This document shows, one piece after another, positions 46,991 to 54,688 of a stretch of 64,000 nt of DNA. The notes under the pieces were generated by a model, which was not told the DNA's origin, searched no databases, and saw only the letters and a program-made list of their open reading frames with translations. The first letter of the stretch is position 1, and the number at the start of each line of letters is the position of its first letter. The translations under genes and the position numbers were made by a program. The stretch comes from Reichenbachiella carrageenanivorans (lineage in GTDB: Bacteria > Bacteroidota > Bacteroidia > Cytophagales > Cyclobacteriaceae). The DNA is taken from assembly GCF_025639805.1 (NCBI RefSeq), contig NZ_CP106735.1:310001-374000 (forward strand), given 5' to 3'.

Positions 46991-47275
46991 ATGGATGGTA
47001 ATAATCAGGTGAGTCAATTCGTAATGGTGCCAAAGTCAGTCTTTGAGTATTTGCAAAAATCAGTGGAGACGATTCTAGAAAGAGTGGAAAACTCTAATCG
47101 AGGTTCATCTGGTCAAGATGAATACATTACCGCTCAGGAGTTTATGGATCGAGCTAAAATTTGCAGAGCCACTTTTGATGAAAAAAGGGCCAATAACGAA
47201 ATCAAGGTAATTAAAAGAGGAAGAAAACTTTACCTTACTTCTGATAGCGTCAGAAAATATATAGAAGGAAAATAA
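46991..47275 (+). CDS. HTH_17/excisionase-like DNA-binding protein
   Basis: 94 residues. The N-terminal 40 form a coiled helix; the C-terminus is a winged HTH of the helix_turn_helix_17 type (YITAQEFMDRAKICRATFDEKR, then KRGRKLYLTSDSVRKYIEG). Such proteins act as excisionases or repressors of integrative elements. Position after the integrase pair supports an excision or regulation role. A strong terminator follows directly. Confidence 0.82.
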   Translation: MDGNNQVSQFVMVPKSVFEYLQKSVETILERVENSNRGSSGQDEYITAQEFMDRAKICRATFDEKRANNEIKVIKRGRKLYLTSDSVRKYIEGK

Positions 47276-47306
47276 AAAATGCAGCTCCGGCAAGAGCTGC
47301 ATTTTT
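47275..47306 (+). terminator. Terminator after the excisionase-like gene
   Basis: A 13-bp stem AAAAATGCAGCTC (47275-47287) / GAGCTGCATTTTT (47294-47306) with 6-base loop, a textbook intrinsic terminator. Confidence 0.92.
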
Positions 47307-47620
47307 AAGAAAACACTATGGCTTCCTTATCTTCAAGTCAAAGATAGCCATAGTTATATGTTTAACCAAAATACAAGATAACTATGATCGACACAAACAC
47401 CTCTTAGGCCTTTCGCCTGACTCCTACACTCAATTACAATAATTCCGGACATAGAATTAATTCAATTTCTTTAATCAATAACGTCATGTTCAATAAAATG
47501 ACATAGGATTTCTATGCCCAATTTTCACTGCGAAAACATAAACGTTTTCCGTTTATATGAAGCTTGCTTCAAATGCGTTTTCGACAGTTTTTCTTTTAAA
47601 ACGTTAAGCTTTACGACCAA
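47307..47620. other. Non-coding stretch with small palindromes
   Basis: About 310 bases without a convincing gene. It contains several short inverted repeats, such as GAAGC-TT-GCTTC near 47559 and a GAAAAC/GTTTTC pair around 47533-47550. It could hold the promoter of the next gene or a replication/regulatory site. Nothing definite is visible. Confidence 0.4.
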
Positions 47621-48223
47621 ATGAATACTACATATACAAGTCTTCCATGGGATCCAGAAGGAAGTACCTATCAACAAGAAATAAGCCTTGAAAATGGAAA
47701 ATCCTATCCAGGATATAGCAGAAGACTGGGCAAGGAAGAGCCGAGAGACAAACGAGTGCTACTCCAGAACATGATACTTAGAATGTATGATGTTGGATAT
47801 CTCAACGAGCAGAACCCAAATCGTACTAATGCCATCCAAATCGTCTACTCCTGGAAAAACAAGCTTGGAAAATTCGTTCATGCGTTCACTTTATATCAAG
47901 ACTGCTATGAGTGGAATCCCGACCATTATAGAGATTACCTAGATGCATTTCTGTCTGAATTCTATAGGCTCAAGAGAATCGGAGAAAACCCTTATGAGAA
48001 GTTGTATGAAAACAAAAAGACTAGAATGGCCGACCCATTAAGCCTTTCACCTCCTAGGTTTTTCAATAAGCCCAATCTCAGGAACTATTGCGTTAGGCTC
48101 ATCAAAAGTAATATCCGAGAATTTGGAGAAGTACTTGACTTCTATAGAAAATATAGCCAGACACATTTTGATGGTTTTGGAGATGAAGATCAATCCTTTT
48201 TTGATAACATAAAATTCGGCTAA
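47621..48223 (+). CDS. Unknown element-borne protein
   Basis: 200 residues, not recognised. Acidic/aromatic, with many Tyr and Asp/Glu (LYQDCYEWNPDHYRDYLDAFLSEFYRLKR), no signal or membrane segment, predicted soluble. It sits between the excisionase-like gene and parA, where replication or partition accessory proteins often lie. Real coding is supported by even codon use and a clean ATG. Confidence 0.65.
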   Translation: MNTTYTSLPWDPEGSTYQQEISLENGKSYPGYSRRLGKEEPRDKRVLLQNMILRMYDVGYLNEQNPNRTNAIQIVYSWKNKLGKFVHAFTLYQDCYEWNPDHYRDYLDAFLSEFYRLKRIGENPYEKLYENKKTRMADPLSLSPPRFFNKPNLRNYCVRLIKSNIREFGEVLDFYRKYSQTHFDGFGDEDQSFFDNIKFG

Positions 48224-48231
48224 AACAAATG

Positions 48232-48303
48232 TTGTCAACTGCTATCAATGAAAACATAGGTAGCAGGTGATAACATTAATACAATATGATAACCGAGTTA
48301 TCA
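48232..48303. promoter_or_regulatory. Repeated half-sites upstream of parA (possible operator or parS)
   Basis: TGATAAC-CGA-GTTATCA (48287-48303) is a perfect palindrome, and a further TGATAAC half-site lies 20 bases upstream (about 48268). A near-palindrome CTGCTATC...GGTAGCAG encloses the preceding stretch. Such spacing suits a partition or autoregulation site of the ParA protein. Confidence 0.5.
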
Positions 48304-48340
48304 GAGCTAACATAAGTATCACAGAAAACATTCTAAACAT

Positions 48341-49168
48341 ATGTCAACAATAATATCAATCGCCAACGAAAAAGGCGGCGTTGCTAAAACCACAAGTACA
48401 GGCTCAATTGGAAGTATCCTATCAAGGCTTAATTATAAAGTTTTACTCATTGATTTGGACCCCCAAGCCGACCTAACCATTTCACTTGATGTGCAAGCAG
48501 AAGATCGAAACATATTTGATTGTCTATTTCATCATAAGATGATAATTGCCAATAAGGTCAATGAAAATCTAATTTTAGTAGGTGGAGATCCGCGATTAAC
48601 ACCCATTGATTTTATGGATTCGGTCAAAAAGGACAAAGAGTTTCAATTTGAAAACCCACGTTTAATCCTGAAATCACTACTCAATCAGGTGTCAGATAAG
48701 GCAGACTTTATTCTGATGGATTGTCCTCCGAATAGGGAGATAATCACTCAGAATGCGCTTGCAGCGAGCGATTACGTATTAATTCCCTCTGAGGCTCATA
48801 ACTTCTCTGTGAATGGCATCAATAATATCATTGAATACTTAGATGCCTTTGTTTCTGCAAAACTAAATCCTGATCTAAAGCTATTGGGGCTTTTCGTAAC
48901 CAGATACCGTCAGAATACAGCTATACACTCAGACATGGTTGAATGGTTCGAAAACAACTACCCTGATGAACTGTTTAAAACCAAAATCAACGAGAATATA
49001 ACCATTCAGGAAGCCACCCAGATGGGTCGAGAGCTATCAATACATGACGATATCAAAAGATCGTCTCAATTGGTAAAGAAAAGCTCTCCATTCAAAGGCT
49101 TAGCTGACTATCGAGAATTAGTAGATGAAATTTTAAACCGCATAGATCATGAGTCGCGAAAAGTTTAA
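48341..49168 (+). CDS. ParA-family ATPase
   Basis: 275 residues. The deviant Walker A is NEKGGVAKTTSTGSIG (Lys11 and Lys16), Walker A' region LLIDLDPQADLTISL, Walker B FILMDCPPNREI. It positions or segregates DNA together with a ParB-like partner. Upstream palindromes may be its binding site. It overlaps the next frame by 20 bases (49149-49168), as parA-parB pairs do. Confidence 0.93.
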   Translation: MSTIISIANEKGGVAKTTSTGSIGSILSRLNYKVLLIDLDPQADLTISLDVQAEDRNIFDCLFHHKMIIANKVNENLILVGGDPRLTPIDFMDSVKKDKEFQFENPRLILKSLLNQVSDKADFILMDCPPNREIITQNALAASDYVLIPSEAHNFSVNGINNIIEYLDAFVSAKLNPDLKLLGLFVTRYRQNTAIHSDMVEWFENNYPDELFKTKINENITIQEATQMGRELSIHDDIKRSSQLVKKSSPFKGLADYRELVDEILNRIDHESRKV

Positions 49169-49502
49169 GGCGCAAGCAAAAAGACCACGAGGAAATTCTG
49201 ACATCGACCTGTTCTCAACTGCACCAAAGAAGCCAATCGAGAACAGATTTGATTCGGAAGAAGGTAAGCCTACTCCAGTTTCAGAGACTAGAAAAAATTT
49301 CCTAATTAGAAATCTTAATACTGAAACTATAGAGTTAATCAAGAATTTGACCTGAACTGAAAACTGTAACAATGAAGAGTCCAGCTATGGTCAAATTATT
49401 GAAAAGGCTATTGAGGTTTTGGTTCAGCAATATGAAACTGAAATCATGGAACGGCCCGAATTTATAAAAAAACAAGAACAGGCAAAGGGCCGAAAAAGCT
49501 GA
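49149..49502 (+). pseudogene. ParB-like/DUF3408-type partner interrupted by an in-frame TGA
   Basis: Reading starts MSREKFKAQAKRPRGNSDID and ends after 68 codons at TGA 49353-49355. The same frame then continues uninterrupted for 48 codons (YGQIIEKAIEVLVQQYETEI, ending KGRKS) to a TGA at 49500-49502. The total, 117 codons, and the helical tail are what is expected of the small ParB-like protein that follows ParA in Bacteroidota elements. The stop is probably a nonsense mutation, with sequencing error or read-through as alternatives. Confidence 0.65.
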
Positions 49503-49648
49503 ACAAAAACACAATACCCAGCTCCTCCAGAGAAAGGTCCCTCGACCGATCTCTGAAAGAGAGCGAGCAATGTAAATGTAATACGAAACTCTCGTTTCCT
49601 ATTAAAATTTACAGCTCGCTTTTTCTACACTCTGTTTGAAAAAGAAAT
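49503..49648. other. Candidate origin of transfer (oriT)
   Basis: The non-coding gap directly before mobC and the relaxase, where oriT lies in related elements. An imperfect inverted repeat pairs AGCGAGC plus TGTAAAT (49562-49577) with ATTTACAGCTCGCT (49607-49620), enclosing GAAAC-TCT-CGTTTC. CTCTGAAAGAGAG is a second short repeat. The nick site cannot be placed from sequence alone. Confidence 0.55.
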
Positions 49649-49993
49649 ATGCCAAGACCACGAATTGACAAAGACAACCTAAGATCTAAAGTTCTCACTT
49701 TTAGATGCACATTGGTTGATGCCAAAGACATCAAGTTGTATTGTAAATCCCATAAGATAGGTCTGCTAGACCTAGTCTTTCTTGGCATGAAAAGGGCTAA
49801 ACCAAAGCAGGTTTCCTACCCCATTTTAAAGGGCATTAAGACGGAATTGTATCGCATCGGAAACAACCTGAATCAATTGAGCAAAGCTCTAAATTCAGGA
49901 AACAAAACTGCTCGAATCTTGGCTTCTGCCAGAATAAAAGAACTACAAGAATTGCGTGATCAATTGAACCAGATAAATGAACAAATCAAATGA
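49649..49993 (+). CDS. mobC: MobC-like relaxosome accessory protein
   Basis: 114 residues. An RHH-type basic N-terminus is followed by the MobC signature region GIKTELYRIGNNLNQLSKALNSG and a helical tail RIKELQELRDQLNQINEQIK. It binds oriT and helps the relaxase nick. Its stop overlaps the relaxase ATG by four bases (49990-49993). Confidence 0.9.
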   Translation: MPRPRIDKDNLRSKVLTFRCTLVDAKDIKLYCKSHKIGLLDLVFLGMKRAKPKQVSYPILKGIKTELYRIGNNLNQLSKALNSGNKTARILASARIKELQELRDQLNQINEQIK

Positions 49994-50904
49994 TAGCAAA
50001 AGTGAAAGTAGGGACAAATTTTACGAAACTCATGAGGTATCTGGTTCACAACAGGGATCATAAGAATATTGGTGACAACATGGGTGATCTACTTGTTGAC
50101 CAACAATTAGACGCCTTAAAATGCGTAGCAGACCAAAACAGAAGACTAAAGAACAGAGTGTTTCATGGGAGTTTGAGTCTGCCTCCTGGAGAGAGTCTTA
50201 CCGAAATACAATGGAAAGATTGCGCCCATCAATTTATGACTGATATGGGTTTTTCAAATGCGCCTTATGCTATCATTCGCCATTTTGACAAGGAGTACGA
50301 ACATATACATCTCTGTGGCTCAAGAGTCGACTATGACGGTAAGACCATTTCGGATTCTCGTTCCTATGCCAGGGCAATGGAATCTGTTAGAAAATTAGAA
50401 AAGCTATACGGGCTTCAGGAGGTATTGGAACATGAGACCAAATCTAAGTCGAATAAGAAATCTACCAAAGAAATCCATGCAGAGCGCAGAGGCTATAAGT
50501 TGATCAAGACAAAAATAAAGGAGGCCATAGATGCCGCCATTTCAAAGTCAAGAGGTGTAAATAGAAAAGAATTCAATCTGAACTTCGCCAAGACTTTTAG
50601 GCAAACAGGCATTGAAATTCAAGTCCACAAACATAAGAATGGAGAGGTATACGGCATGTCATTTGAATCAAACGGAATACCGTTCAAATCCTCGAAGCTC
50701 GGTAAAAACTACCAATACACCCAACTCAACAAACGGCTTGATTTGGCTTTTCAAATGCAGCTCCGACATGCAATAAATGAAAAGCAAAAAAACTCCATCA
50801 ATGAAATTGATCATGCTAAAGGAGTCAATCAGACTAGTCAATCAAAAGAAATCGGAAAAACCAATTCGCCTGACACAAATAAAAACCGTGGAATCAGTAT
50901 GTAA
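49990..50904 (+). CDS. Relaxase/mobilization nuclease (PF03432 type)
   Basis: 304 residues. It starts MIAKVKVGTNFTKLMRYLVHNRD; the metal-binding motif is HFDKEYEHIHLCGSRVDYDG, with His105 and His107 of the HxH pair. The C-terminal 100 residues are basic (IHAERRGYKLIKTKIKEAI) and fall away into a Lys/Asn-rich tail. It nicks oriT and covalently carries the transferred strand. It is shorter than many relaxases but contains the full catalytic part. Confidence 0.92.
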   Translation: MIAKVKVGTNFTKLMRYLVHNRDHKNIGDNMGDLLVDQQLDALKCVADQNRRLKNRVFHGSLSLPPGESLTEIQWKDCAHQFMTDMGFSNAPYAIIRHFDKEYEHIHLCGSRVDYDGKTISDSRSYARAMESVRKLEKLYGLQEVLEHETKSKSNKKSTKEIHAERRGYKLIKTKIKEAIDAAISKSRGVNRKEFNLNFAKTFRQTGIEIQVHKHKNGEVYGMSFESNGIPFKSSKLGKNYQYTQLNKRLDLAFQMQLRHAINEKQKNSINEIDHAKGVNQTSQSKEIGKTNSPDTNKNRGISM

Positions 50905-50914
50905 AACATTCAAT

Positions 50915-50932
50915 CCCAATCGGGCGATTGGG
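50915..50932. repeat. Short hairpin between relaxase and phosphoesterase
   Basis: CCCAATCG (50915-50922) / CGATTGGG (50925-50932) with a 2-base loop, ten bases past the relaxase stop. It may be a weak terminator or mRNA-processing hairpin. An A-run, not a T-run, follows on the plus strand. Confidence 0.55.
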
Positions 50933-50957
50933 GAAAAAATACTACATTATAATAATT

Positions 50958-51722
50958 ATGAAAATCCAATACGCCTCAGACCTACATTTAGAATTTGATG
51001 ACAACTATCAATTTCTACTAGAGAATAAACTAAAGCCAGTTGCCCCTTATCTGATCCTTGCTGGTGATATTGATATCATTTCGAACGGGACAGTAACACG
51101 ACTGGACTTCTTTAAGTATCTATCTGAGAACTGGAAGGAAGTTTATATCATCCCTGGTAATCACGAATTCTATAAAAAAGGGAATGTTGCAGCTTCTTTC
51201 AGTCTGGAACTTACAATTCATCCGAATGTCAGGTATCTCAATCACCAAGTCATAACTATAGAGGGTGTAGATCTTATATTCTCAACACTTTGGTCGCGAA
51301 CCAATACTTCATTGATCAAAAGCATGATTAGCGATTTTAACCAATGTAAATATGATGATGGACCGTTTAAATATAAGCAGCATGATGAACTGCACGCAAG
51401 GGCTGTTAGGTGGCTCAATCACCAGCTGTCTCTGGACAAAGAACGACCTCGAATAGTGGTGTCACATTTTGTTCCTTGTCAGCAAGCTAATGGCTATCCG
51501 CAAAACGATGGCGATTACAAACAATCTATCATGAATAGATATTTTGTAGCTGATTTAGAAAACCGAATCAGAGATTGGGATATCGACTATTGGATATACG
51601 GCCACAATCATTGGGATAAGGATATTGATGCACTTGGAGTGAAGTTCAGGTCAAATCAACTGGGTTATGTTTTCACAGCAGAGCACAATGGTTTTGATAT
51701 TGAAAAAGTAATTGAAATATGA
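50958..51722 (+). CDS. Metallophosphoesterase (calcineurin-like)
   Basis: 254 residues from the ATG at 50958 (MKIQYASDLHLEF); an upstream TTG in the hairpin is unlikely. All family motifs are present: DLHLE, LILAGDID, IPGNHEFY, and YGHNHW near the C-terminus, which supply the two-metal site. It is soluble, predicted to hydrolyse a phosphodiester or nucleotide. It is carried by the mobilizable element and followed by a tandem paralogue, broken. Confidence 0.88.
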   Translation: MKIQYASDLHLEFDDNYQFLLENKLKPVAPYLILAGDIDIISNGTVTRLDFFKYLSENWKEVYIIPGNHEFYKKGNVAASFSLELTIHPNVRYLNHQVITIEGVDLIFSTLWSRTNTSLIKSMISDFNQCKYDDGPFKYKQHDELHARAVRWLNHQLSLDKERPRIVVSHFVPCQQANGYPQNDGDYKQSIMNRYFVADLENRIRDWDIDYWIYGHNHWDKDIDALGVKFRSNQLGYVFTAEHNGFDIEKVIEI

Positions 51723-52447
51723 AATTCCAATACGCCTCAGACCTTCATCAGGAGTTCCTGAGAACAGAGCTTATTTGCAAATGAAGCCACTGGTTCCAGT
51801 GGCTTCATTTGCAAGAGAAAGAATTGGATGCCTTCTTGGATTATTTGTCAGACCAATGGGAACAGGTCTTCATAGTGCCCGGCAATCACGAGTCCTATCT
51901 TTTTGGTAATATGGCCGAGATATTTGAGATGGAGATAAAGGTAAGGCCTAATGTTACTTACCTCAATCATAAGAAAATTGTAATTGATGGAGTTGAAATT
52001 CTGTTTTCAACGCTATGGAGTCATTGCAATGAGGAAAAGATTGAAAAAGTAATTCGTGATTTTCTTAATTGTTCATATGATTACGGAGATTATAAATACA
52101 CTCATCACAACAAGTTGCATGATCGAGCTGTTGCTTGGCTAAACCGTGAATTATCTACTCCAAGTCAATGCCCAAGAATTGTGGTTTCCCACTTCGTACC
52201 GAGTAGGCAGGTAGATAAATCATTGAAACCATTCAATGATCATACGTCTATGATGCGAGATTATTATGTGGCTGATTTGGATCAATTTCTTCCAACTTGG
52301 AATGTGGATTATTGGATCTATGGTCACAATCATTGTAACCACAATATTGAAATTGAAGGAGTCAAATTTGTATCAAATATGCTAGCTTACGTGAAGCACG
52401 GAGAGCATGAGCGGTTTAATCATTCAGCTAATCTGGATTTGTCTTAA
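51719..52447 (+). pseudogene. Second metallophosphoesterase, broken at its N-terminus
   Basis: The start ATG (51719) overlaps the stop of the intact copy and the first codons match it (FQYASDL), but the frame stops after about 21 codons. A shifted frame then reads LQMKPLVPVAS, matching the paralogue's lead-in. The segment carrying the GDID metal motif is missing, and the rest (51809-52447) reads normally with VPGNHESY, VVSHFVPS and YGHNHC. The break coincides with a perfect 19-bp palindrome at 51775-51814. Confidence 0.88.
51775..51814. repeat. 19-bp perfect palindrome at the pseudogene break
   Basis: TTGCAAATGAAGCCACTGG (51775-51793), TT, then its exact complement (51796-51814). It lies precisely where the second phosphoesterase loses its reading frame, and looks like a template-switch product rather than a regulatory element. 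Confidence 0.9.
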
Positions 52448-52631
52448 ATGTTGAGATTGATAATAGATCAACCTCAAGAATAGAAATCTCAGCCTCTACA
52501 TCAGGATCTTTCAAGAGATAACATGTAAAGGTGCCAAGGATTCCACAAATGTACTTGATCACCCATAAGCCTTGCCTTCTCATCTTTGGATCATGTGGCC
52601 TGATAATATTGCCTGGTCGGACTGAATGCAT
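52428..52631 (-). CDS. Small SH3-like hypothetical protein
   Basis: 67 residues with a protein-like pattern: PGNIIRPHDPKMRRQGLW, then CYLLKDPDVEAEISI, resembling small beta-barrel proteins with a G-[N/D]-I-[I/V]-R lead. It runs against the surrounding plus-strand genes and overlaps the pseudogene end by 20 bases. No family is named. Confidence 0.4.
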   Translation of the reverse strand: MHSVRPGNIIRPHDPKMRRQGLWVIKYICGILGTFTCYLLKDPDVEAEISILEVDLLSISTFKTNPD

Positions 52632-52715
52632 GTAACTTGTGGTTTTTCTAAATGTAACTAATCAGCTTTAATAGTCATATAATAAATGAGTGTGATTAGT
52701 TGAAATCTCCATGAA

Positions 52716-52922
52716 ATGCTAAAGGAGTATTCCACTGAACAAATCGAAAAATTCAATCGCATCAAAAAGCAGCTTGACGACTACAACAAAGTGCTCTCAG
52801 AAAAACGAGAAGCTTTGATTCCTAATATTTCAGAAGAAGATCGGATGGCATGTGGTGTTTACTTTGGCGAAAAATTGGCCGAAACAACAAAAGAGCTAAA
52901 TATACTAGTGAGAGGTAAATAG
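52716..52922 (+). CDS. Small coiled-coil hypothetical protein
   Basis: 68 residues (MLKEYSTEQIEKFNRIKKQLDD...). Two helices with a heptad-like pattern separated by a short acidic turn. No signal or membrane segment. Function unknown. A terminator-like hairpin follows. Confidence 0.6.
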   Translation: MLKEYSTEQIEKFNRIKKQLDDYNKVLSEKREALIPNISEEDRMACGVYFGEKLAETTKELNILVRGK

Positions 52923-52931
52923 ACAAATTTA

Positions 52932-52955
52932 TGCCCGAGACCCAAACCTCGGGCA
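52932..52955 (+). terminator. Hairpin after the small coiled-coil gene
   Basis: TGCCCGAG (52932-52939) / CTCGGGCA (52948-52955) with an 8-base loop. GC-rich stem, weak T tract. Confidence 0.6.
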
Positions 52956-53062
52956 AATCCTAGTTCCGCAGCACTGGGCGGTAATGATTGCTCATTGCAG
53001 TAAATCTAGCTATATTTAAACTAACCCTAAGTCATTACTTAACAAACATAATTGTGGTCTAA

Positions 53063-53197
53063 ATGAATAGATCAACCACGAAATACAAAAGCCGTATACC
53101 CACTGCCAAAATCATCAACTCTATTACCTGGAAACTGGCCATTCTGACTGTTGCTGAAATTTTTCTAAATATTCTCGTATTTCTGTGGGTCAACTAA
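53063..53197 (+). CDS. Small membrane protein, 44 residues
   Basis: An ATG-initiated frame MNRSTTKYKSRIPTAKIINS followed by one hydrophobic helix (LAILTVAEIFLNILVFLW) and a short tail. The basic start plus a single membrane segment suggests a real small membrane protein, perhaps the last gene of the element or the first beyond it. It is too short for confident assignment. Confidence 0.45.
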   Translation: MNRSTTKYKSRIPTAKIINSITWKLAILTVAEIFLNILVFLWVN

Positions 53198-53428
53198 CCT
53201 ATAAACAATTGGTAAATTGATCATGCAAGGTCTAATGTTATCAATCAGTTAATAATACCTCTGGCGAGCGTTTAGCTTAGTGCGAAGCAAGCCAAGCTCT
53301 GCTAGTCATACGACCACTAAAACCCAAAATAAACAGAGCATCCGCTCGATCATAAATAAACCAAGTCAATATCACACTTATGGGAATATCTTAGGTTGAT
53401 TGCATGTATCATGAGAAACAATATTACA
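53198..53428. other. Non-coding junction between element and chromosomal-type genes
   Basis: About 230 bases with no convincing gene, RNA or attachment repeat. The right end of the mobilizable element is probably near here, but no copy of the tRNA-Glu 3' end was found. Confidence 0.35.
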
Positions 53429-54019
53429 CTAATTGACGCTTAACTTCGGTACATTTTGGATATCCTCAATCTCAAATCTGAACTGTTGATTGCCACTCCC
53501 CATACCAAACTCTGAAAGATTGAACGATACCCAATCGGATTGAAGCAATTTTTCATTGTTGAATACAAACATAACTGTGGCAGAATTGCTCATTCCGTAC
53601 ATTCGAGGGTAGATAAAATCTGCTACTGGGATCGTGTCTGATGCTGAAGTTGTCAAGTTGGTGAATTGATCCATCCTAAAAGCCAATGTTTGTAGGTTTT
53701 CACTAAACCGCTCATAAGAGCCCGACTGGTATAATGCGTTTTTTTCGTTGCTCGACAAATCCAATATAAAATAGGCATATGAGTCATACTTTTCATAGTA
53801 CTTCGAATAGGCTATCGAATCATTTTTCCCATCGAGTTCTTGTGCCACCAGCATTCCCGTGGGCTTATAATAGACCTGTAAGTCTAACCCATTCACTTCC
53901 TTTTTTTTTATCAACCCATTGTCTGGGTTCAAAATGAACTGCCCCATTTCCTTTTCCGATAAATGAGTCGGGGCATTGCAAGCCATTAATAGCGTTAGCC
54001 CAATTAAATATCTTCTCAT
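53429..54019 (-). CDS. Hypothetical lipoprotein
   Basis: 196 residues. The lipoprotein signal has its Cys in LTLLMACNAP. The mature protein is beta-rich, with FILDLSSNEKNALYQSGSYERF and a C-terminal FRFEIEDIQNVPKLSVN. It overlaps the OmpH-like gene by one base (TAATG), so they form an operon. It is probably envelope-located, function unknown. Confidence 0.75.
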   Translation of the reverse strand: MRRYLIGLTLLMACNAPTHLSEKEMGQFILNPDNGLIKKKEVNGLDLQVYYKPTGMLVAQELDGKNDSIAYSKYYEKYDSYAYFILDLSSNEKNALYQSGSYERFSENLQTLAFRMDQFTNLTTSASDTIPVADFIYPRMYGMSNSATVMFVFNNEKLLQSDWVSFNLSEFGMGSGNQQFRFEIEDIQNVPKLSVN

Positions 54020-54561
54020 TACATTTTTTGATATTGCTCATTGAGCAAGTTCAGCACCTCATCAGTAATGTTGATTGCTTGGTCTGCATAAATAATATTC
54101 CCCGCTGAGGTTGCTCCAAAAATGACTTGATAATTGTGTTCCTTGCCATAGTTAATCATAAAGGCATTGATTGTTGTTAGCACTTTTTCCGTCATCTGCT
54201 GGTCTTCCTGCGCCGATTTATCACGCATGGCTGCTTGATAATCTTGGAGCTGTCTTTGCTTCGTCCTGATCAGCTCTTTGTTGAGTTCCTTTTCCTTTGC
54301 AGTCATGCTCTGACTTTCTTTCTCATAATCCATGATAGCAGTCTGCACTTCTTTCATCAAAGTATCAACATTGGCCTGCCAAACAGTAGCCTTTTGCTGA
54401 TATGCAGACCTAGCATCCTGCATTCCTTTGTACCCATTCAAGAGCTGATTAGAATCTATATAGACGACCTTCTGGCTTGTACTGAAGTGTAGATATAGGA
54501 CGATGAAAAACAGCACAGTCAGTCCGCCCAGCCATGCGACAACGATTTTATTATTAGACAT
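54019..54561 (-). CDS. OmpH/Skp-family periplasmic chaperone-like protein
   Basis: 180 residues. An N-terminal membrane anchor (VAWLGGLTVLFFIVLYL) precedes VVYIDSNQLLNGYKGM, the Skp/OmpH signature. A long coiled coil (about 55-125) and the C-terminal IFGATSAGNIIYADQAINIT follow. Skp-like proteins escort outer-membrane proteins. It is co-transcribed with the lipoprotein gene and divergent from the next exported protein. Confidence 0.85.
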   Translation of the reverse strand: MSNNKIVVAWLGGLTVLFFIVLYLHFSTSQKVVYIDSNQLLNGYKGMQDARSAYQQKATVWQANVDTLMKEVQTAIMDYEKESQSMTAKEKELNKELIRTKQRQLQDYQAAMRDKSAQEDQQMTEKVLTTINAFMINYGKEHNYQVIFGATSAGNIIYADQAINITDEVLNLLNEQYQKM

Positions 54562-54688
54562 TAAATTGGTTGTTTAGATAAGGTGCAATTATAACCAATC
54601 AGACAGAAAATTGCTTAACTTTTCTCTCTAAGCATCCATGCATTTTTACTTATATTTGACGGATTAAAATCTACTTAACTTGGTTCGG

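Larger units (their letters stand above)
44636..53400. mobile_element. Integrated mobilizable element at tRNA-Glu (right end not located)
   Basis: Contents in order: tyrosine integrase, coupled unknown gene, excisionase-like HTH, unknown 200-residue protein, ParA, broken ParB-like gene, probable oriT, MobC, relaxase, two phosphoesterases and small genes. No coupling protein or type IV secretion gene is visible, so it would be mobilised in trans. The left end is at the second tRNA-Glu. I searched by eye for a copy of the tRNA 3' end up to about 53.4 kb and found none, so the right limit is only where chromosomal-looking genes resume. Confidence 0.75.

Noticed and set aside
46891..47000. CRISPR-like array
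   Set aside because: The repeated AT-rich motif is one palindrome; no regular repeat-spacer pattern exists anywhere in the window.
52600..53430. Copy of the tRNA-Glu 3' end marking the right end of the mobile element
   Set aside because: Only a short chance resemblance (CGGACT near 52620) was seen; no match of useful length.
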